Notes under the pieces: model-generated
What the model saw: only the letters and a program-made list of their open reading frames with translations
What the model was told of the DNA's origin: nothing
Databases searched by the model: none
Assembly (NCBI GenBank): GCA_023374045.1
Contig: CM041783.1
Location: 90,183,298-90,247,297 of the forward strand
DNA length: 64,000 bases
Direction of reading: 5' to 3'
DNA from: Limonium bicolor
Taxonomy: Eukaryota; Streptophyta; Magnoliopsida; Caryophyllales; Plumbaginaceae
Shown: piece by piece, positions 32,701 to 43,774 of the stretch
Layout of the letters: each line of letters starts with the position of its first letter
Position numbering within the stretch: position 1 is the first letter of the stretch
Position numbers and translations under genes: made by a program

Positions 32701-34383
32701 ATTTTCTCACCCAAATCAACTTATTCACATCATACTCAATATATTGCAATAATCTTAAATTGCATAGCACTAAGGCTCTTAAATGACATGGCCCTTAGGC
32801 CCTTAAATGACTTAAACTTAAACACTAAATTTCCCACATATAAAATCCTTCAACCTGCAAATACACCCATCAATCTCATAGTAGTTATAATGCTCTTAAA
32901 ATCCACCTTAAACTTATATTACTAACTCATTCTCATTGGCTCCTTAGTCACAAGTTCATAAGCTTGTTTAAAATCTTTTTCTTAGGTTATATATCCCATT
33001 ACACAATGTAAGCTCTAAGCCACATTAGTACTTATCTAAATCTCATCCCTTAAAACTTAAACCACCATTAGGTAAGCATTTTACCTTGTTTTCTCAAGCT
33101 TATCTTAACTTCCTCCTTAGACCTTCTTCTTGCATAGATCTCGGCCACCACTTAAATTCCCCTTGCCAATGTTCTAATCAATATTCAATGACTCATATGA
33201 GTACTAAACAATACACTAACTTCAAGGAATAAAAACCTAGGTTAGAAATGTGTTCTAAGGCATGAAAGTGGATGATTACCTTGAAGTCTCAAAGTAGACT
33301 TGGGCATTGAATGAAATAGGACCTCCACTAGTCCTTGGTGAATAAATCAAGCTAGAACAAGGCATAAAAACATCGCCCCATGAGAAGGAATTTCCGGCCA
33401 TGTACAAGAAATGATGGAAACATGGTTTTTCTTACATTTTCTTTACCTTAAGAGAATGGAGAAGCTAATGAGCTCTTCAAACTTGGTTTTCCTCCATCAA
33501 TGGAGTTTCCTCTTGGCACCAAAATGGAGCTTGTAAGATTTGAAAAGATAGAAAGATAGGTCTTGGCCTAACTAAGAGAAATATGTGTTTAGTTTTTGAT
33601 TTGGAGCTAAAATAAGTAAGTTAGGGACAAAGCATGGTAGTGTTTCCATGGGTGCTGATCCTACGTGAATGAAGGGAGGAAGAAGATGGTGGAACCGTGT
33701 GAAGAAGAGAAATGAAGAGAGAGAAGAAGAAAGGTGGCTAATATAAGATATTTGCTTTAATAAAGCAAATAGTACTCTTTTACTTATCTCTTTTTTCTTC
33801 CTTATTTGACTACTTATGGTGACTCACCCTCCCTTAGAAAACCGGCCCCCTATCTTAAATAAGGCTAGTCATGGTCTTTGTTGACCAACTAATTAGCTTA
33901 TATTGATTAAAACTTAAACTAGTCACTATTTGGCACTATTCACTAATTAGTGCACATATTTCTGAAATTTTTGATTTCCCATTGATTTAGACCTCCTAAT
34001 GTGATACTAATTAGTACACATGTTGATTAAAGAGTAATGATGGACATTTAGCCACTCAAAACTCAATTCTAAGACAATTTCTCAAAAATGTGCTTTAAGA
34101 CTTCTTAAAGCACATTTTGTGTTTTAGCTTGTTTTCAAACTTGTTTTTCTTTGGTAATTGGTTTAAAATGACCATTAGAATATTACTATGGTCTTACCAT
34201 GATATTTGGGTACTCACCCAAGTCTCTCCAAGCTTAGAGCACATTTTTGCCCTAATTACCCTTAAGGCATTTTCTTGTGTTTTCCTTGGTTTAAATTGTC
34301 TACCAATCTTTCTAAGGCATATTTTAGCCTTACTACATCATGATTTGATGTTTACTTAGCATACTCAGGTTTGGGGTATTTCA
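29775..34383 (-). repeat. Element E 5' LTR (right copy)
   Basis: Matches 9734-14323 along its whole length; differences are mostly single-base indels. Carries the C/G stem-loop (30084-30103), the CCGAC/GTCGG array (about 31428-31762), a TATA-like region around 33740-33775, the U3 palindrome (34085-34118) and the end GGTATTTCA followed by the CCCAT duplication. Confidence 0.9.
31428..31762. repeat. CCGAC/GTCGG hairpin array, element E right LTR
   Basis: Copy of the 11376-11712 array, five units, with one GTCGG changed to GTCAG and the first CGACTGAAC reading CGACCGAAC. Confidence 0.7.
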
Positions 34384-34388
34384 CCCAT

Positions 34389-34501
34389 GCCATGGAACGC
34401 GCCGATCGAGCCGGAATCCCTCACTACTTGATTAAAATGCCTCTCACAACACCAGCACCCCGTAGACCCTAACCCAGGGGGTCAAAATTTTGGGTATAAC
34501 A
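34389..34501 (-). repeat. Element B 3' LTR, second segment
   Basis: The last part of the B LTR after the element E insertion, from GCCATGGAACGCGCCGATCGAG to GGGTATAACA; matches 43659-43770. Confidence 0.9.
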
Positions 34502-34512
34502 GATTGCCCCCC
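34502..34512 (-). promoter_or_regulatory. Polypurine tract of element B
   Basis: On the minus strand GGGGGGCAATC directly against the LTR end. Related GGGGGCAAT tracts recur at about 36331, 36396 and 37478 inside the element. Confidence 0.75.
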
Positions 34513-34625
34513 GTCCACTAGACTTTGTAGTGGATGTGAAAAGTCTGGTTGATGCTTGAGTGATGCCCCAAAATTTTGGACCTCACGAAATTCTCCATGT
34601 TGTGCGAAACCGCGTTGATTGCATG

Positions 34626-35098
34626 CAGCTATTCGGAGGCACTGACTACCTAAGCAACAAAAACGTTGTCGAGCTATTCTAAGGTGCTGACCACCTATAA
34701 GTGAAAATGTGTCAAGCTATTCTAAGGCGCTGACTACCTAGGTGACGAAAACGGAATAATGTCAAGCGGTTCTAAGGCGTTGACTACCTATAATACATGA
34801 AATGATGCGATGCCAAGCGATTCTAAGGTGTTGACTACCTATAAGTAAAATGAAGTAATGTCAAGCAATTCTAAGGCGTTGACTACCTATAATGATGATA
34901 TGATGTCAAACTATTCTAAGGTATTGACTGCCTGTGACGAATGAGATGATGTCAAGCTATTCTAAGGCGTTGACTACCTATAAGTAAAATGAAATGAAGT
35001 AATGTCAAGCGATTCTAAGGCGTTGACAACCTAAAATGTGGGAATGAGATAATGTCAAGCAATTCTAAGGCGTTGACTACCTATAATGATGATAACTG
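34626..35098. repeat. Tandem array of about ten 45-52-bp units in element B 3' region
   Basis: Unit: TGTCAAGCNATTCTAAGGCG followed by TTGACTACCTATAA and a variable ATGA-rich linker. Linker length varies, the core does not. Confidence 0.85.
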
Positions 35099-35127
35099 GG
35101 TGGTATGCAAATGCAAGAATGCTGAAA

Positions 35128-35250
35128 TGTTGATGATGCTAATGATGCTGATGATGTTGATGATGTTGATGATGTTGATGATGTTGATGATGTTGATGAT
35201 GTTGATGATGTTGATGATGCTGATGATAATGCTGATGATGCTGATGATGC
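35128..35250. repeat. (TGATGATGT/C)n microsatellite
   Basis: About 120 bp of nine-base units GATGATGTT and GATGATGCT. Forward and reverse open frames through it translate to Met/Leu and Ser/Ile low-complexity strings and are not genes. Confidence 0.95.
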
Positions 35251-35570
35251 TCGGATGCTTCTGGGGACCGAAACCCGTGCCAATGCTCCTGACTGGACCC
35301 AATGTGGACTTATTGCCATCGCCCCCCAAGCCGGTGTGCAGGGATAACTCCTGGTAAAAACCTTGGGGACTTATTGCCTTTGCCCACCATTCGTTGATCC
35401 CGAAAATAAGTTGACATCGCAAAAGGAGGATTTATTGCCATCACCTCGCCAACTTTTCTGTCGCCAGGTCTTGTGACGCGCCTGGATAATGCAACTAGGT
35501 CTTATGACGAGCCTATATGAATGAGATGAATGCAATGTGTTTGATGAGAGTGGGTAAGCTAGAGGGTAAC

Positions 35571-35978
35571 GCTAGGTCTTACTACGAGCCTAAGGGAATG
35601 CAACTAGGTCTTATGACGAGCCTAAGGGTTGGATCTAGGTCTTATGACGAGCCTAAGGGTTGGATCTAGGTCTTATGATGAGCCTAAGGGTATGCAACTA
35701 GGTCTTATGACGAGCCTAAGGGATGGATCTAGGTCTTATGACGAGCCTAAGGGTTGGATCTAGGTCTTATGACGAGCCTAAGGGTATGCAACTAGGCCTT
35801 ACTACGAGCCTAAGGGAATGCGACTAGGTCTTACTACGAGCCTAAAGGATGGATCTAGGTCTTATGACGAGCCTAAGGATGGATCTAGGTCTTATGACGA
35901 GCCTAAGGGTTGGATCTAGGTCTTATGACGAGCCTAAAGGTTGGATCTAGGTCTTATGACGAGCCTAAAGGATGGTTC
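35571..35978. repeat. Tandem array of thirteen 31-32-bp units in element B
   Basis: Unit CTAGGTCTTATGACGAGCCT plus AAGGGTTGGAT or AAGGGTATGCAA. Two subtypes (ATGAC and ACTAC inside, GGAT and GCAA at the end) alternate in a pattern suggesting higher-order duplication. Two more diverged copies lie at about 35464-35515. Confidence 0.9.
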
Positions 35979-36058
35979 TAAGTGAAAGTGAGTAAAATGT
36001 ATGATGGGTCTAAATGGATGTAGAAGGATTAGGGTTTACGTCAAGTCTGGAGATAATA

Positions 36059-36256
36059 GGGCTCAAGATGGGCCTACGGATGTTTGGGTGTGAAGGTAGG
36101 GCTTAAGACGGGCCTGTGGGAATTTGATGTGGAGGAAGGGCTTAGGACGGGCCTGTGAATGTTTGGATGTGGAGATAGGGCTTAGGACGGGCCTGTGTGA
36201 TGTTTGGATGCGGAGGTAGGGCTTAGGACGGGTCTGTGAATGTTTGGATGTGAGAA
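36059..36256. repeat. Tandem array of five roughly 40-bp units in element B
   Basis: Unit AGGGCTTAGGACGGGCCTGT followed by GAATGTTTGGATGTGGAGGT. The fourth separate array within 1.7 kb. Confidence 0.85.
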
Positions 36257-37906
36257 TGGTTTGAACCTTTGGGTTTTGGACTTTTGGGCCTCAATCGGTG
36301 TTGTTGTTGCAATTGTTGGAACCAACAATTGCCCCCACTATTCTTTCTTAAGGCAATCTGAGTTAGAGTTCATGGCGATCGATCGGAACAATCGATTGCC
36401 CCCAGTATTTTCTTTGGCTAAACGTGCGAACAAGTCTCGTCCTCACAGGGTCAGGGCTTATGTTTTGATTTGGTGCTTCTTAACCTACACTCGACGTGTT
36501 TGGTGTTTGCACTCGTTTCTCACTTACGAGCACAACTTCTCAACCATTGAATTTGACATTTGTTAGATTTACGTGTTCAACCTGTTACTTTCACTCGATT
36601 GGATACACAACTACTAAGTCGGAAGTCTTTTGAGCTTATAACGTGGCCATGGGGTGTGATGAATGACAACAAGATAATGGAGGAATGTTTAGGATATGTG
36701 GAGCTTTAAGGATGACCAAAGCCGCAACTTGCACCGTCTCTCGGACTTATCTTCTCCGCCTTGAAGTCATTTGGCTACTTCGTGATGACTTCGCTTATGA
36801 ACTTGGGACTTGGAACTTTTGATTGTTCCTTGCATCCTTTTTCTTTTTTCCGATTTTGGATTTCTTCGAGGCTTTTCAAGTTTGCCTTCCTTGAATCTCC
36901 TTTCCTTCAGGGTTCTTGTGTTTCCCGGTTTTGAACTTTGAGAGCTGTTCTTGATGTTAGCTCGTTTGGATCCTGTATCACTTTGGGACCATTTGCGGAT
37001 CGCTTCGTCATGCTGGTAGCAATTTTGCTTCTTTGGACTTGTGAAGTTGTTGTTCGGAAGTCGGGCTCCTTGCTTCCTTTGGTCACCGGGTCGGTTATTC
37101 ATCACTGGCTGGCTTATTTGTGGAGCTTGTAGTGTTGTAAAAGAGGTCATATATGAAAAGCTCAGCGGGGGTGCCTAGGGTGTAATGTCAGGGTTCACAA
37201 GCTTTTGGCTGTGTGGTGCTATACCTAGATGCTTCGTCATCCCTAATAGTTGTGTATCCGTTCTTTGTTACTTTTCATAGGTTTAAGTGTAAATTTACAA
37301 TATATCTCCTTCGGTTGGAGTCGTGCCGTTTACCTCACCTTTGAATGTAGCCTCTCTGGAGTCGTGTAAAATGACACGCTCTTCCGCTCTTGGTTTTACC
37401 GCTCAAGGCACTCTCGCGAAACGTTCACTCAGAGACTTGCTTGCACGAAATAAACGTTATCGTTCCTTAACTCAGATTGCCCCCAGTATTGTTGTGGGGT
37501 TTACTTGACGAACCTTAGAATGCCCAAATTACTTGTGGAGGGTGATTGCATGTGTGGTGGTAAACAGTGGTGGTGAGTGGTGATGGGGCGATCGCTGAAT
37601 GATTTACTTTTCTTGTTTCGAGGCTTCTTCTAGTTTGAACTTTGGTGAAGTAGTGGAAAGGCAAAGTGGTAAGACACACGGGTGAAATAACGAGATGGCC
37701 AGCTTTTATCTTGTTTTGACGACAAAGATGCATAACTAACTTGTGATAGTGGACAACGATTTTTTTACATGCAGGAGGTTTCTCAAATAACATTAAATGA
37801 AACATGCAACAAATGTCAATGCACAAAAACACCAAGAGAAAACTCATGTCGAACGATACAAACGAAAAAGGGCGTGAAGCACCTAGAGAAAACACAAACC
37901 CTAAAA
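36257..37906 (-). other. Element B 3' untranslated region, no gene supported
   Basis: No recognisable gene. Contains ATTGCCCCC motifs (about 36331, 36396, 37478), which on the minus strand are purine tracts resembling the real one at 34502. A minus-strand open frame of 127 codons (36767-37150) is Lys/Arg/Ser-rich without a domain I know. Confidence 0.5.
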
Positions 37907-39151
37907 CTACTGCCCTGGAGGAGGTGGCCGTGGGAAGACTGAATACATGTGAGCCATGAAAGTATCCATGCGACCCTCCATGCGCATCTGCCTACGCTCC
38001 ATGCGACCCTGGGTGATGTGGAGAGACTGGATGTCCCTCTGCAAACTCTCAAGTGTGGCTGGCTGTGGTGGCGAAGCGGGTAAGGCATAGTAGGAGGAAA
38101 GTGGTATAGGGTACTCAGTACCCATGTAGCTCGATCCCTCACCCTGGTAGGTGTACCTTCCTGACGGGTCCTCGTGGTGGGGGACGTCCTCAGGCTCTGG
38201 TGCCTGCTGTCTCTACCTGGGCCGGACTGGTCTCTGAGAGAAGACTCTGGCCTGTTGTGGGAAGGCCTAACCCTGATCGGCTGAGTAGCCAAGGGACCTC
38301 AGCATCTCCATGGTGTAGGTAGGATATGGAGGCTCCCAATCGTCATCCCCCATCGGGACCTGTGCGCACTCGCATAGCCACTGGATGAAACTTGGGTAAA
38401 CTAAGGCTTGGCGACCGGCCCGGGCTGCTACCATCAGGTGGTCTCTCATCAAAACCGACAACGGGATCAAGCCCTCCTCTGAGTCAGGTGGATGCTGAAT
38501 GTACCTCATAAGGAAGCAGTAGCGAGCGGAGACATCATTACGCGCTTTCGGTAGCACGTTACGGGATAAGACCTCCAATAACACCCTGTCAAGAGCAGTA
38601 GGTAAAGCGGAGGGGAGGATCACCTGCTTCCTTGGCTGATCCCTCGTGGAAGAACGAACACGCTCTGACAGAGTAGAGTGCTGCAGATAGAACTGGCGCG
38701 CCTCACTCTCTGACGCTACTATCATCTCGAACCCTCTATGCTCAAGGTCGCTAGGATGTAGGCCGTAAAAGTGCACAAAATCCTCTAAGCCTACAGTGAT
38801 GGGCTGACCACGCACATAAGATACAATGGCCCCGGTCTCATCCTGGTCCAAGTTAGCATAGAACTCTATGACTAACTCCCTGATATAACTCCTCGGGCAA
38901 GTAAGCAACCCCACCCAGTGAAGGTGCTGAAACAGGTGATCGAGATCGAAAGTGGCAATTACCTCATCGCTGAAGAGGCGCTCCTGCTGGATGGAAATAT
39001 CCTGATTCTCATAAAACCAGCGCTCCTAGCGAACCCCCCTGAAGCGGGTATGGTCATATGTAGGAGATGTCTCTCTGCGGCGCCTGCGACGTGGCTGAGA
39101 GCCTGATGCCCCAGCCTCAGCTACCCTACGGGAACTCCTGCGACCTTCCAT
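37907..39151 (-). pseudogene. Element B ORF of the putative plant transposon protein type
   Basis: Starts at the ATG at 39151 (MEGRRSSRRVAEAG, basic head) and ends at the TAG at 37907-37909. The middle (RELVIEFYANLDQ, SYVRGQPITVGLEDFVHFYGL) matches the putative plant transposon protein domain (Pfam PF20167 type) found in plant retroelement proteins; its biochemical role is unknown. The C-terminal part (about 37907-38125) has a coiled-coil-like Met/Arg-rich stretch (RMERRQMRMEGRMD) and a Pro-rich end. Lesions: an in-frame TAG near the head (around 39028, after RFRGVR) and a frameshift between about 38130 and 38280. It lies downstream of the gag-like ORF in the position where autonomous Tat elements have other ORFs. 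Confidence 0.7.
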
Positions 39152-40337
39152 GATGTGCTTAAAGATTCAACAAAAATAAAAGACATATAATTCTGCAAGA
39201 ATTTTGGCAGAGCTTCCCCTAAATTTTCATGAATCCCGTGCTTCAAATGCACTCCAACCTATAATCATCCTAGGATCACCACTCACAGCAAATTTTAAAA
39301 ATTCCCCCGAGCTAGAAAACGCGAGAAACCCATTTCGCACTTAAAAACGCACTAAACTAAAGCGGGGCGACTCTTGGCAGTTACAAGCAGTTTTAAAACC
39401 TTCCAAACAAACTTTCACGTTTTAAATGTCCTTTAAAGCTAGTTGGCCATTTAAAACATAAAAATCAAACTTCAAAAATTAACCCGAGAACCACCATTGT
39501 CGTCTTCTTCCTAGCTCTAAATTTTTTTTTTTTCTTCGTTTCTTCACCAAAATGGACAAATGAGCAGTCAAAATGTAGAGAAGACTTACCCAAATACATG
39601 GTGGAAGATATTTTGGATTGGAAGTTGAGGGCTGCACGAATCTGGCCTTCGAAAGTCCGCCCCGGACTTAGCTTCGACGCGAGTTTCAGCCTCTGTAAGC
39701 GCTCGAAACGGGGATATATTGGTATGGAAATGCTCAGAATGAAAGAGGAATGTTTTGTGAGCAAAATGGCGGTGGAATGGAGTGATTTGGTCAAGAAATG
39801 AGTGAGATATGGAAGAGAGAAGTTGAGGGTTTGAGAATGGAAGTTGCTGGAACAAAAATGCTCAAATTTGGGCGAAATCCCGATTTGAATCGGGATGGGA
39901 AGACTACTAAGTGAAACGGCGTCGCTTGGAGGTCAAACGGGTGCGTCTGAGTCAACGTCCGGGGCCACGGGCGGCGCGTTCCGGGGTCACGGACACCATC
40001 TTTTTTTTTATATTCGAAACTTGAATGATTTAAATTAAAAGAAAACCAAACAAAACAAAGTATTTCCTTTATTCATCTCGAAATTAAAAGAGAAAACATT
40101 TATTGAGTTCTAAGAAAATAGAAAATTCCTAGGATTAAGTGTCTAAAACGCAAGCTTCCTCTTGACAACTCTTGGCTCGGCTACCCCCTCCTTTCTTTGT
40201 TGAATGCATCCACCTCCTCCTTTCGACCGTATAGCCATTTCCGATAACTTGCTGAGAGCTCCATGTCTTCAAGTGCTAGGGGCTTCACCACTTGAACTTC
40301 CCCTTCGAGTCGATCCATCATGATCGTATGAAGAGCC
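39152..40337 (-). other. Element B interior between the two ORFs, no gene supported
   Basis: AT-rich and apparently non-coding. A GC-rich patch (about 39950-40000, GTCCGGGGCCACGG..GGGGTCACGGAC) resembles the GC-rich patch of the B LTRs. Open frames at 39465-39855 overlap each other in different frames and have no recognisable domain. Confidence 0.45.
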
Positions 40338-41296
40338 TCATGATCGTATGCTTTTTTGGCGCTTCATATAACAAACCCTTGGGTCGGTCTTGGGCTCGCC
40401 CGATCTGATGGCTGGAGCGCCACGGGTGAATGACATGAAAGTTCTCAAACCAGGTAACGAGATCCCTCCGTAATAACCTCCACACACTCGAACTCCTTCA
40501 ATTTTCCAAGCCGAGACTGTCCATCGGACCTGATGTCCCTGCTGAATAGAGTTCAAGAAAGCCGGCCATCCGTTAACCGGTTCCTCGGGGTGCGTCTTCT
40601 AGGGAGGTGCTGAATCGTGAACGTCTGGTTGTACTCAGGAATCAGCTTGAGCCGCTCAAAAAGCCAAACTTGCAAAAGGTAAATGCTTCCTTCGAAGAAG
40701 TAGGGGGGTATCTTTTGACTTGGGCCATGAATCCAGACTCTGAATAATTTGCGCAACTACCAATGGTCCCAAGGCGAAACCAGCTCGAACCTGTAGAAGC
40801 AAAGGGAAAACTTTTCGGTGTATAGCCATGTACGGGGTTCTAAAGAGGTAGACTGCTAGCAATGCGAGATCGAGAAAATTCCTCTTGTGCTCCAGGGAGA
40901 TCTCAGAGTAATGAAGTCTGAAAGGGTTTCCACTGGTAATCCCTTGGGCCCCACCATTCCTAGCAACTGGGCCGCACTTAGCCCAAGCAAATGAGAATGA
41001 GCCTCGACCGGTGAGGGCGTCAAGTTCGGTACTACTGGGCTAGCTAGGGTATTGGCCCCTAGAAGTGCATCAAATTCCTCAGGCAACAGAGTTAGCTCGT
41101 TATCTCCAAACTCGAAAAGATGTTCAACCAGATCCCAATGGTTAATAGCCGCTCTCAGGAAATCTTCGTGCAATCGTGTTTGGGATAGATATGCCAAAGT
41201 GTGGAGGATAGACAACTTGTTGACCTTCTTTGACCAGTTGAACACATCTTTCATGGTTCTGTCACAGGACTTGTTGAATTCGAAGCAGTGGGCCAT
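40338..41296 (-). pseudogene. Element B gag-like ORF, Tat/Ogre type, frameshifted
   Basis: From the ATG at 41296 (MAHCFEFNKSCDRTMKDVF) the frame runs through HWDLVEHLFEFGDNELTLLPEEFDALLG. That is the pattern of Ogre/Tat gag N-termini and the related plant mobile domain (a trp/phe block followed by ELTPTLEEY-like text). The gene then continues in other frames at 40656-40862 (LAVYLF..GPLVVAQIIQSLDSW) and 40338-40756 (FFEGSIYLLQVWLFERLKL), so at least two frameshifts are present. In the family, gag forms the particle that packages element RNA. No protease or zinc knuckle is visible after it. Confidence 0.65.
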
Positions 41297-41966
41297 GGAT
41301 TTTTTTTTCCTGTTTCTGTTAAGAAAAGAAAACACATACAGGGTATCAATCAGCACACAAACAATTGGACTTTGAACTGGGTTGGGCCAACTGTGGGGTG
41401 ATTCCCTATCCGTTCTATGTCCAATCATGGGCCAATCACAAGAGCAAACAAGGTTCCACACAAATTCAAAATGTCCTCACCCGACGACCTTGATTAATGG
41501 GTATGGATCAATCCGGAGAGATGCTTGGGGCACTGGCCCAGGTCACCACAAAGGAAAAGGGCTTGCACGCTATCCTCTTTGGCTCCCCAACTTTTTTTCA
41601 CATCACCAGAAGGTGTGCGTCTACGGTCGGGTCTTTGACTGACCAAACAATGGGCTAGGTAAGGGTACTGCCAGGAAAATGCTTGGGGCTAAAGCCCAGG
41701 TATTAAGGGGGTGTGGTTAGACGACACCCTCCTCTTTTTTCCCCACTTATTCACATCACCTAAAAGGTGTGAGTCCCTGACAGGGGACCCTCAAACGGGT
41801 CCCGGGTGAAATTGGTTTGCGTGGTCCCTCGCTTTCATATGATGCAAGGGTGCAAAAATTAAGGTGCGCACAGAGGTAAACAAGCAACATAGTAAAAGCC
41901 ATAAATAAACATTTTCAAGTTAAGCCCTCTTTCTTAAAATTAAAAACAAGTTAAATTAAGAAGTTT
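41297..41966 (-). other. Element B leader, no gene seen
   Basis: Leader between primer site and gag. Two related segments containing GGCCCAGGT..AAGG near 41530-41560 and 41690-41715, and CCCAC/TTTTTTCACATCACC.AAAGGTGTG near 41590-41620 and 41740-41775, form an internal duplication of about 150 bp. The open frame continuing upstream of the gag start to 41461 is part of this leader. Confidence 0.55.
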
Positions 41967-41985
41967 GTCCCCAGTAGAGTCGCCA
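41967..41985 (-). promoter_or_regulatory. Primer-binding site of element B
   Basis: On the minus strand TGGCGACTCTACTGGGGAC, three bases from the 5' LTR. It differs from the initiator-Met site of the other elements and resembles the TGGCGACTC..GGGGA class that I associate with Ogre/Tat elements; tRNA identity needs a match to plant tRNA ends. Confidence 0.75.
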
Positions 41986-41988
41986 GTC

Positions 41989-43770
41989 TGTGAGCCTCGA
42001 TTTTAAACCCTATCCTATGTGGATTAACTTGATTGGGATCTAATAGGATTTTAGGTCCACTTATAGCCTAAGATTAATAACTATGTCATATAACAATAAT
42101 TATTAAAACCTAAGCTAGCTCACTAGAACCTATTATGAGTCGCCACCTAATTTTAACCTAGATCAATTAGGAAAGGAGAGTTCGGGTTCGGGGGCTTGAT
42201 ATTCGACTTGATTAGGGTTCAAATACTTTCATTACCCTTCCTAGGTCGTTTTTCCTCTACTTGGTTCAATTACGGCTTTCTACAAAGTTGTTTTTAACCT
42301 AGGTGCGCGCTTCTGTTTTTTTTTTTTTAGCGTTTTTTGACAGAAAATTAAAGTGGAAATTAAAATTACCTAAACTAGGGTTTCGGAGGCAGAATTAGGT
42401 CAAATTTTGTTTCCGTCCGTAGCCACGGACCTAATGTCCGAGACCACGGACCCTAGTTAACCTATGAAAATAAAAGTCGAATTAAACAGAAACACAAAAA
42501 ATTGTAAAGTCCGGGGCCACGGACAGGCTGTCCGTGGCCCGAACATTATTAGAAAACCTAAATTTTAAAATTTAAAAAATCCCGCCGCCGTCCGTGGGCG
42601 TCCGAGCTTACGGACAGGGAGTCCGGGACCCCGGACATGACGTCCGTGGGTGCGGACCGCCCTCGGACGGTGGCGTTGACGCTGTTCCCGAAGGTATTTT
42701 TGGCTCAAATTTTATGGGTGTTAGCCTGAAAGATGTACAAGACGTTAGTGATTGAAAGTTTTCAATTTGAATTCGAATTAAGCACGAAACTTGGTAAACA
42801 AGTTATTGGACAGAAGCTTAAACAACAGCAATACAGAAGCGTACGAAGGTTAGTTTTGAACCCAAAATTTGACAGAGAGCTAATAAGGTCATGGGGAATT
42901 AGAAAAGTAGAGTTGTAACCTGTTTTACCTTCGAATTCAAGATGATTCTTTACACCGGGATTCGTCGAGTGCTTTGTTGATGGCAGACCCGAAAGGATTT
43001 CGAACCAAGCTTCTGGTTGTTGGTTGTTCCTGCTGTTCTTCACGTTTTGGTGGTGTTTTGTGGGGTTTTGATGACTATTGGTGCTTTGGGGATTGGAAAA
43101 CGTGTTTAGATGGTGATTTCGGGGGATTTTCGGTATGATTTGGGTGGCCGGGTGTTGGAAAACATGAGAGAGAGAGAGGAGGCTATGTTTTCTGACTCTC
43201 TAGGGTTCTTGAGCATATGAGGTTCTCCTTTTATCCAAAAACCTATCCCCTTATATAGACTTTCTTAAAGATAAAGAAAATCTAGTAAAAGTAAGATTTT
43301 TTGGTATTTTAATTAAAAGACTTCCCAAAGGAATTTTGCTGTGAAATTTTAACCAAATGTCAAGGATGGATATTATGATTTTTTGAGGTGGAACCGAATT
43401 TTTTTAAATGTTGGAATATTTTTAAATTGAATTTCTTGTCAGATTCAGTCAGAAATTGCTAGAAAATTATTGGAAACTCGAAAAATCAAATTCCAACGCC
43501 ATTATGCTTAGAATGTCACCCTCTATCATGGGTTTAAAATATCAAAGCATTTCAAGCTGATTTGGGCATCCTTTGGAGGAGAGAGAAAGCTTATAGGAGG
43601 TCTCAGGAGCCTGTAAAGATTACCAAAACGCCCCTGAAAATGACGAAGCTGTTCCCCATGCCATGGAACGCGCCGATCGAGCTGGAATCCCTCACTACTT
43701 GATTAAATGCCTCTCACAACACCAGCACCCCATAGACCCTAACCCAGGGGTCAAAATTTTGGGTATAACA
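41989..43770 (-). repeat. Element B 5' LTR (right, uninterrupted, 1782 bp)
   Basis: TGTGAGCC...TATAACA. Carries the GTCCG/CGGAC-rich patch (about 42413-42675) and a GA-repeat next to a TATA-like CTTATATAGAC (about 43250). Followed by the AATC duplication. Confidence 0.9.
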
Positions 43771-43774
43771 AATC

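Larger units (their letters stand above)
9734..34383 (-). mobile_element. Element E: non-coding Tekay-related LTR retrotransposon (LARD-like)
   Basis: Complete element with 4590-bp (left, 3') and 4609-bp (right, 5') LTRs that are nearly identical, TG...CA ends, a CCCAT target-site duplication, an initiator-Met primer site beside the right LTR and a purine tract beside the left LTR. Without the CACTA insertion it is about 14.5 kb with a 5.3-kb interior. That interior has no recognisable gag or pol but is colinear with the interior of element C, so it is a family rather than random decay. It was presumably mobilised by proteins of coding relatives such as A and D, with which it shares LTR landmarks. 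Confidence 0.9.
8084..43770 (-). mobile_element. Element B: gag-only Tat/Ogre-like LTR retrotransposon
   Basis: Bounded by TGTGAGCC...TATAACA LTRs of about 1.76-1.78 kb (left copy split by element E; right copy 41989-43770). Net length is about 11.0 kb with a 7.5-kb interior. Minus-strand polarity is shown by a purine tract (GGGGGGCAATC on the minus strand, 34502-34512) touching the left LTR and a primer site (TGGCGACTCTACTGGGGAC on the minus strand, 41967-41985) next to the right LTR. The order on the minus strand is LTR, primer site, gag-like ORF, a second ORF of the putative plant transposon protein type, a long 3' untranslated part with four tandem-repeat arrays, purine tract, LTR. I see no protease, RT or integrase. 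Long repeat-rich 3' regions are characteristic of the plant Tat lineage. Confidence 0.85.

Noticed and set aside
35052..35422. Open frames encoding Met/Leu and Ser/Ile repeats
   Set aside because: They are translations of a (TGATGATGT)n microsatellite in several frames with no other coding evidence.
35571..35978. CRISPR-like regular repeat array
   Set aside because: Units are contiguous 31-32-bp tandem copies without unique spacers, in a plant retrotransposon; it is a minisatellite.
36767..37150. 127-codon basic minus-strand frame in element B
   Set aside because: Low-complexity Lys/Arg/Ser composition, no domain, lies in the repeat-rich 3' region; kept only as a mention.
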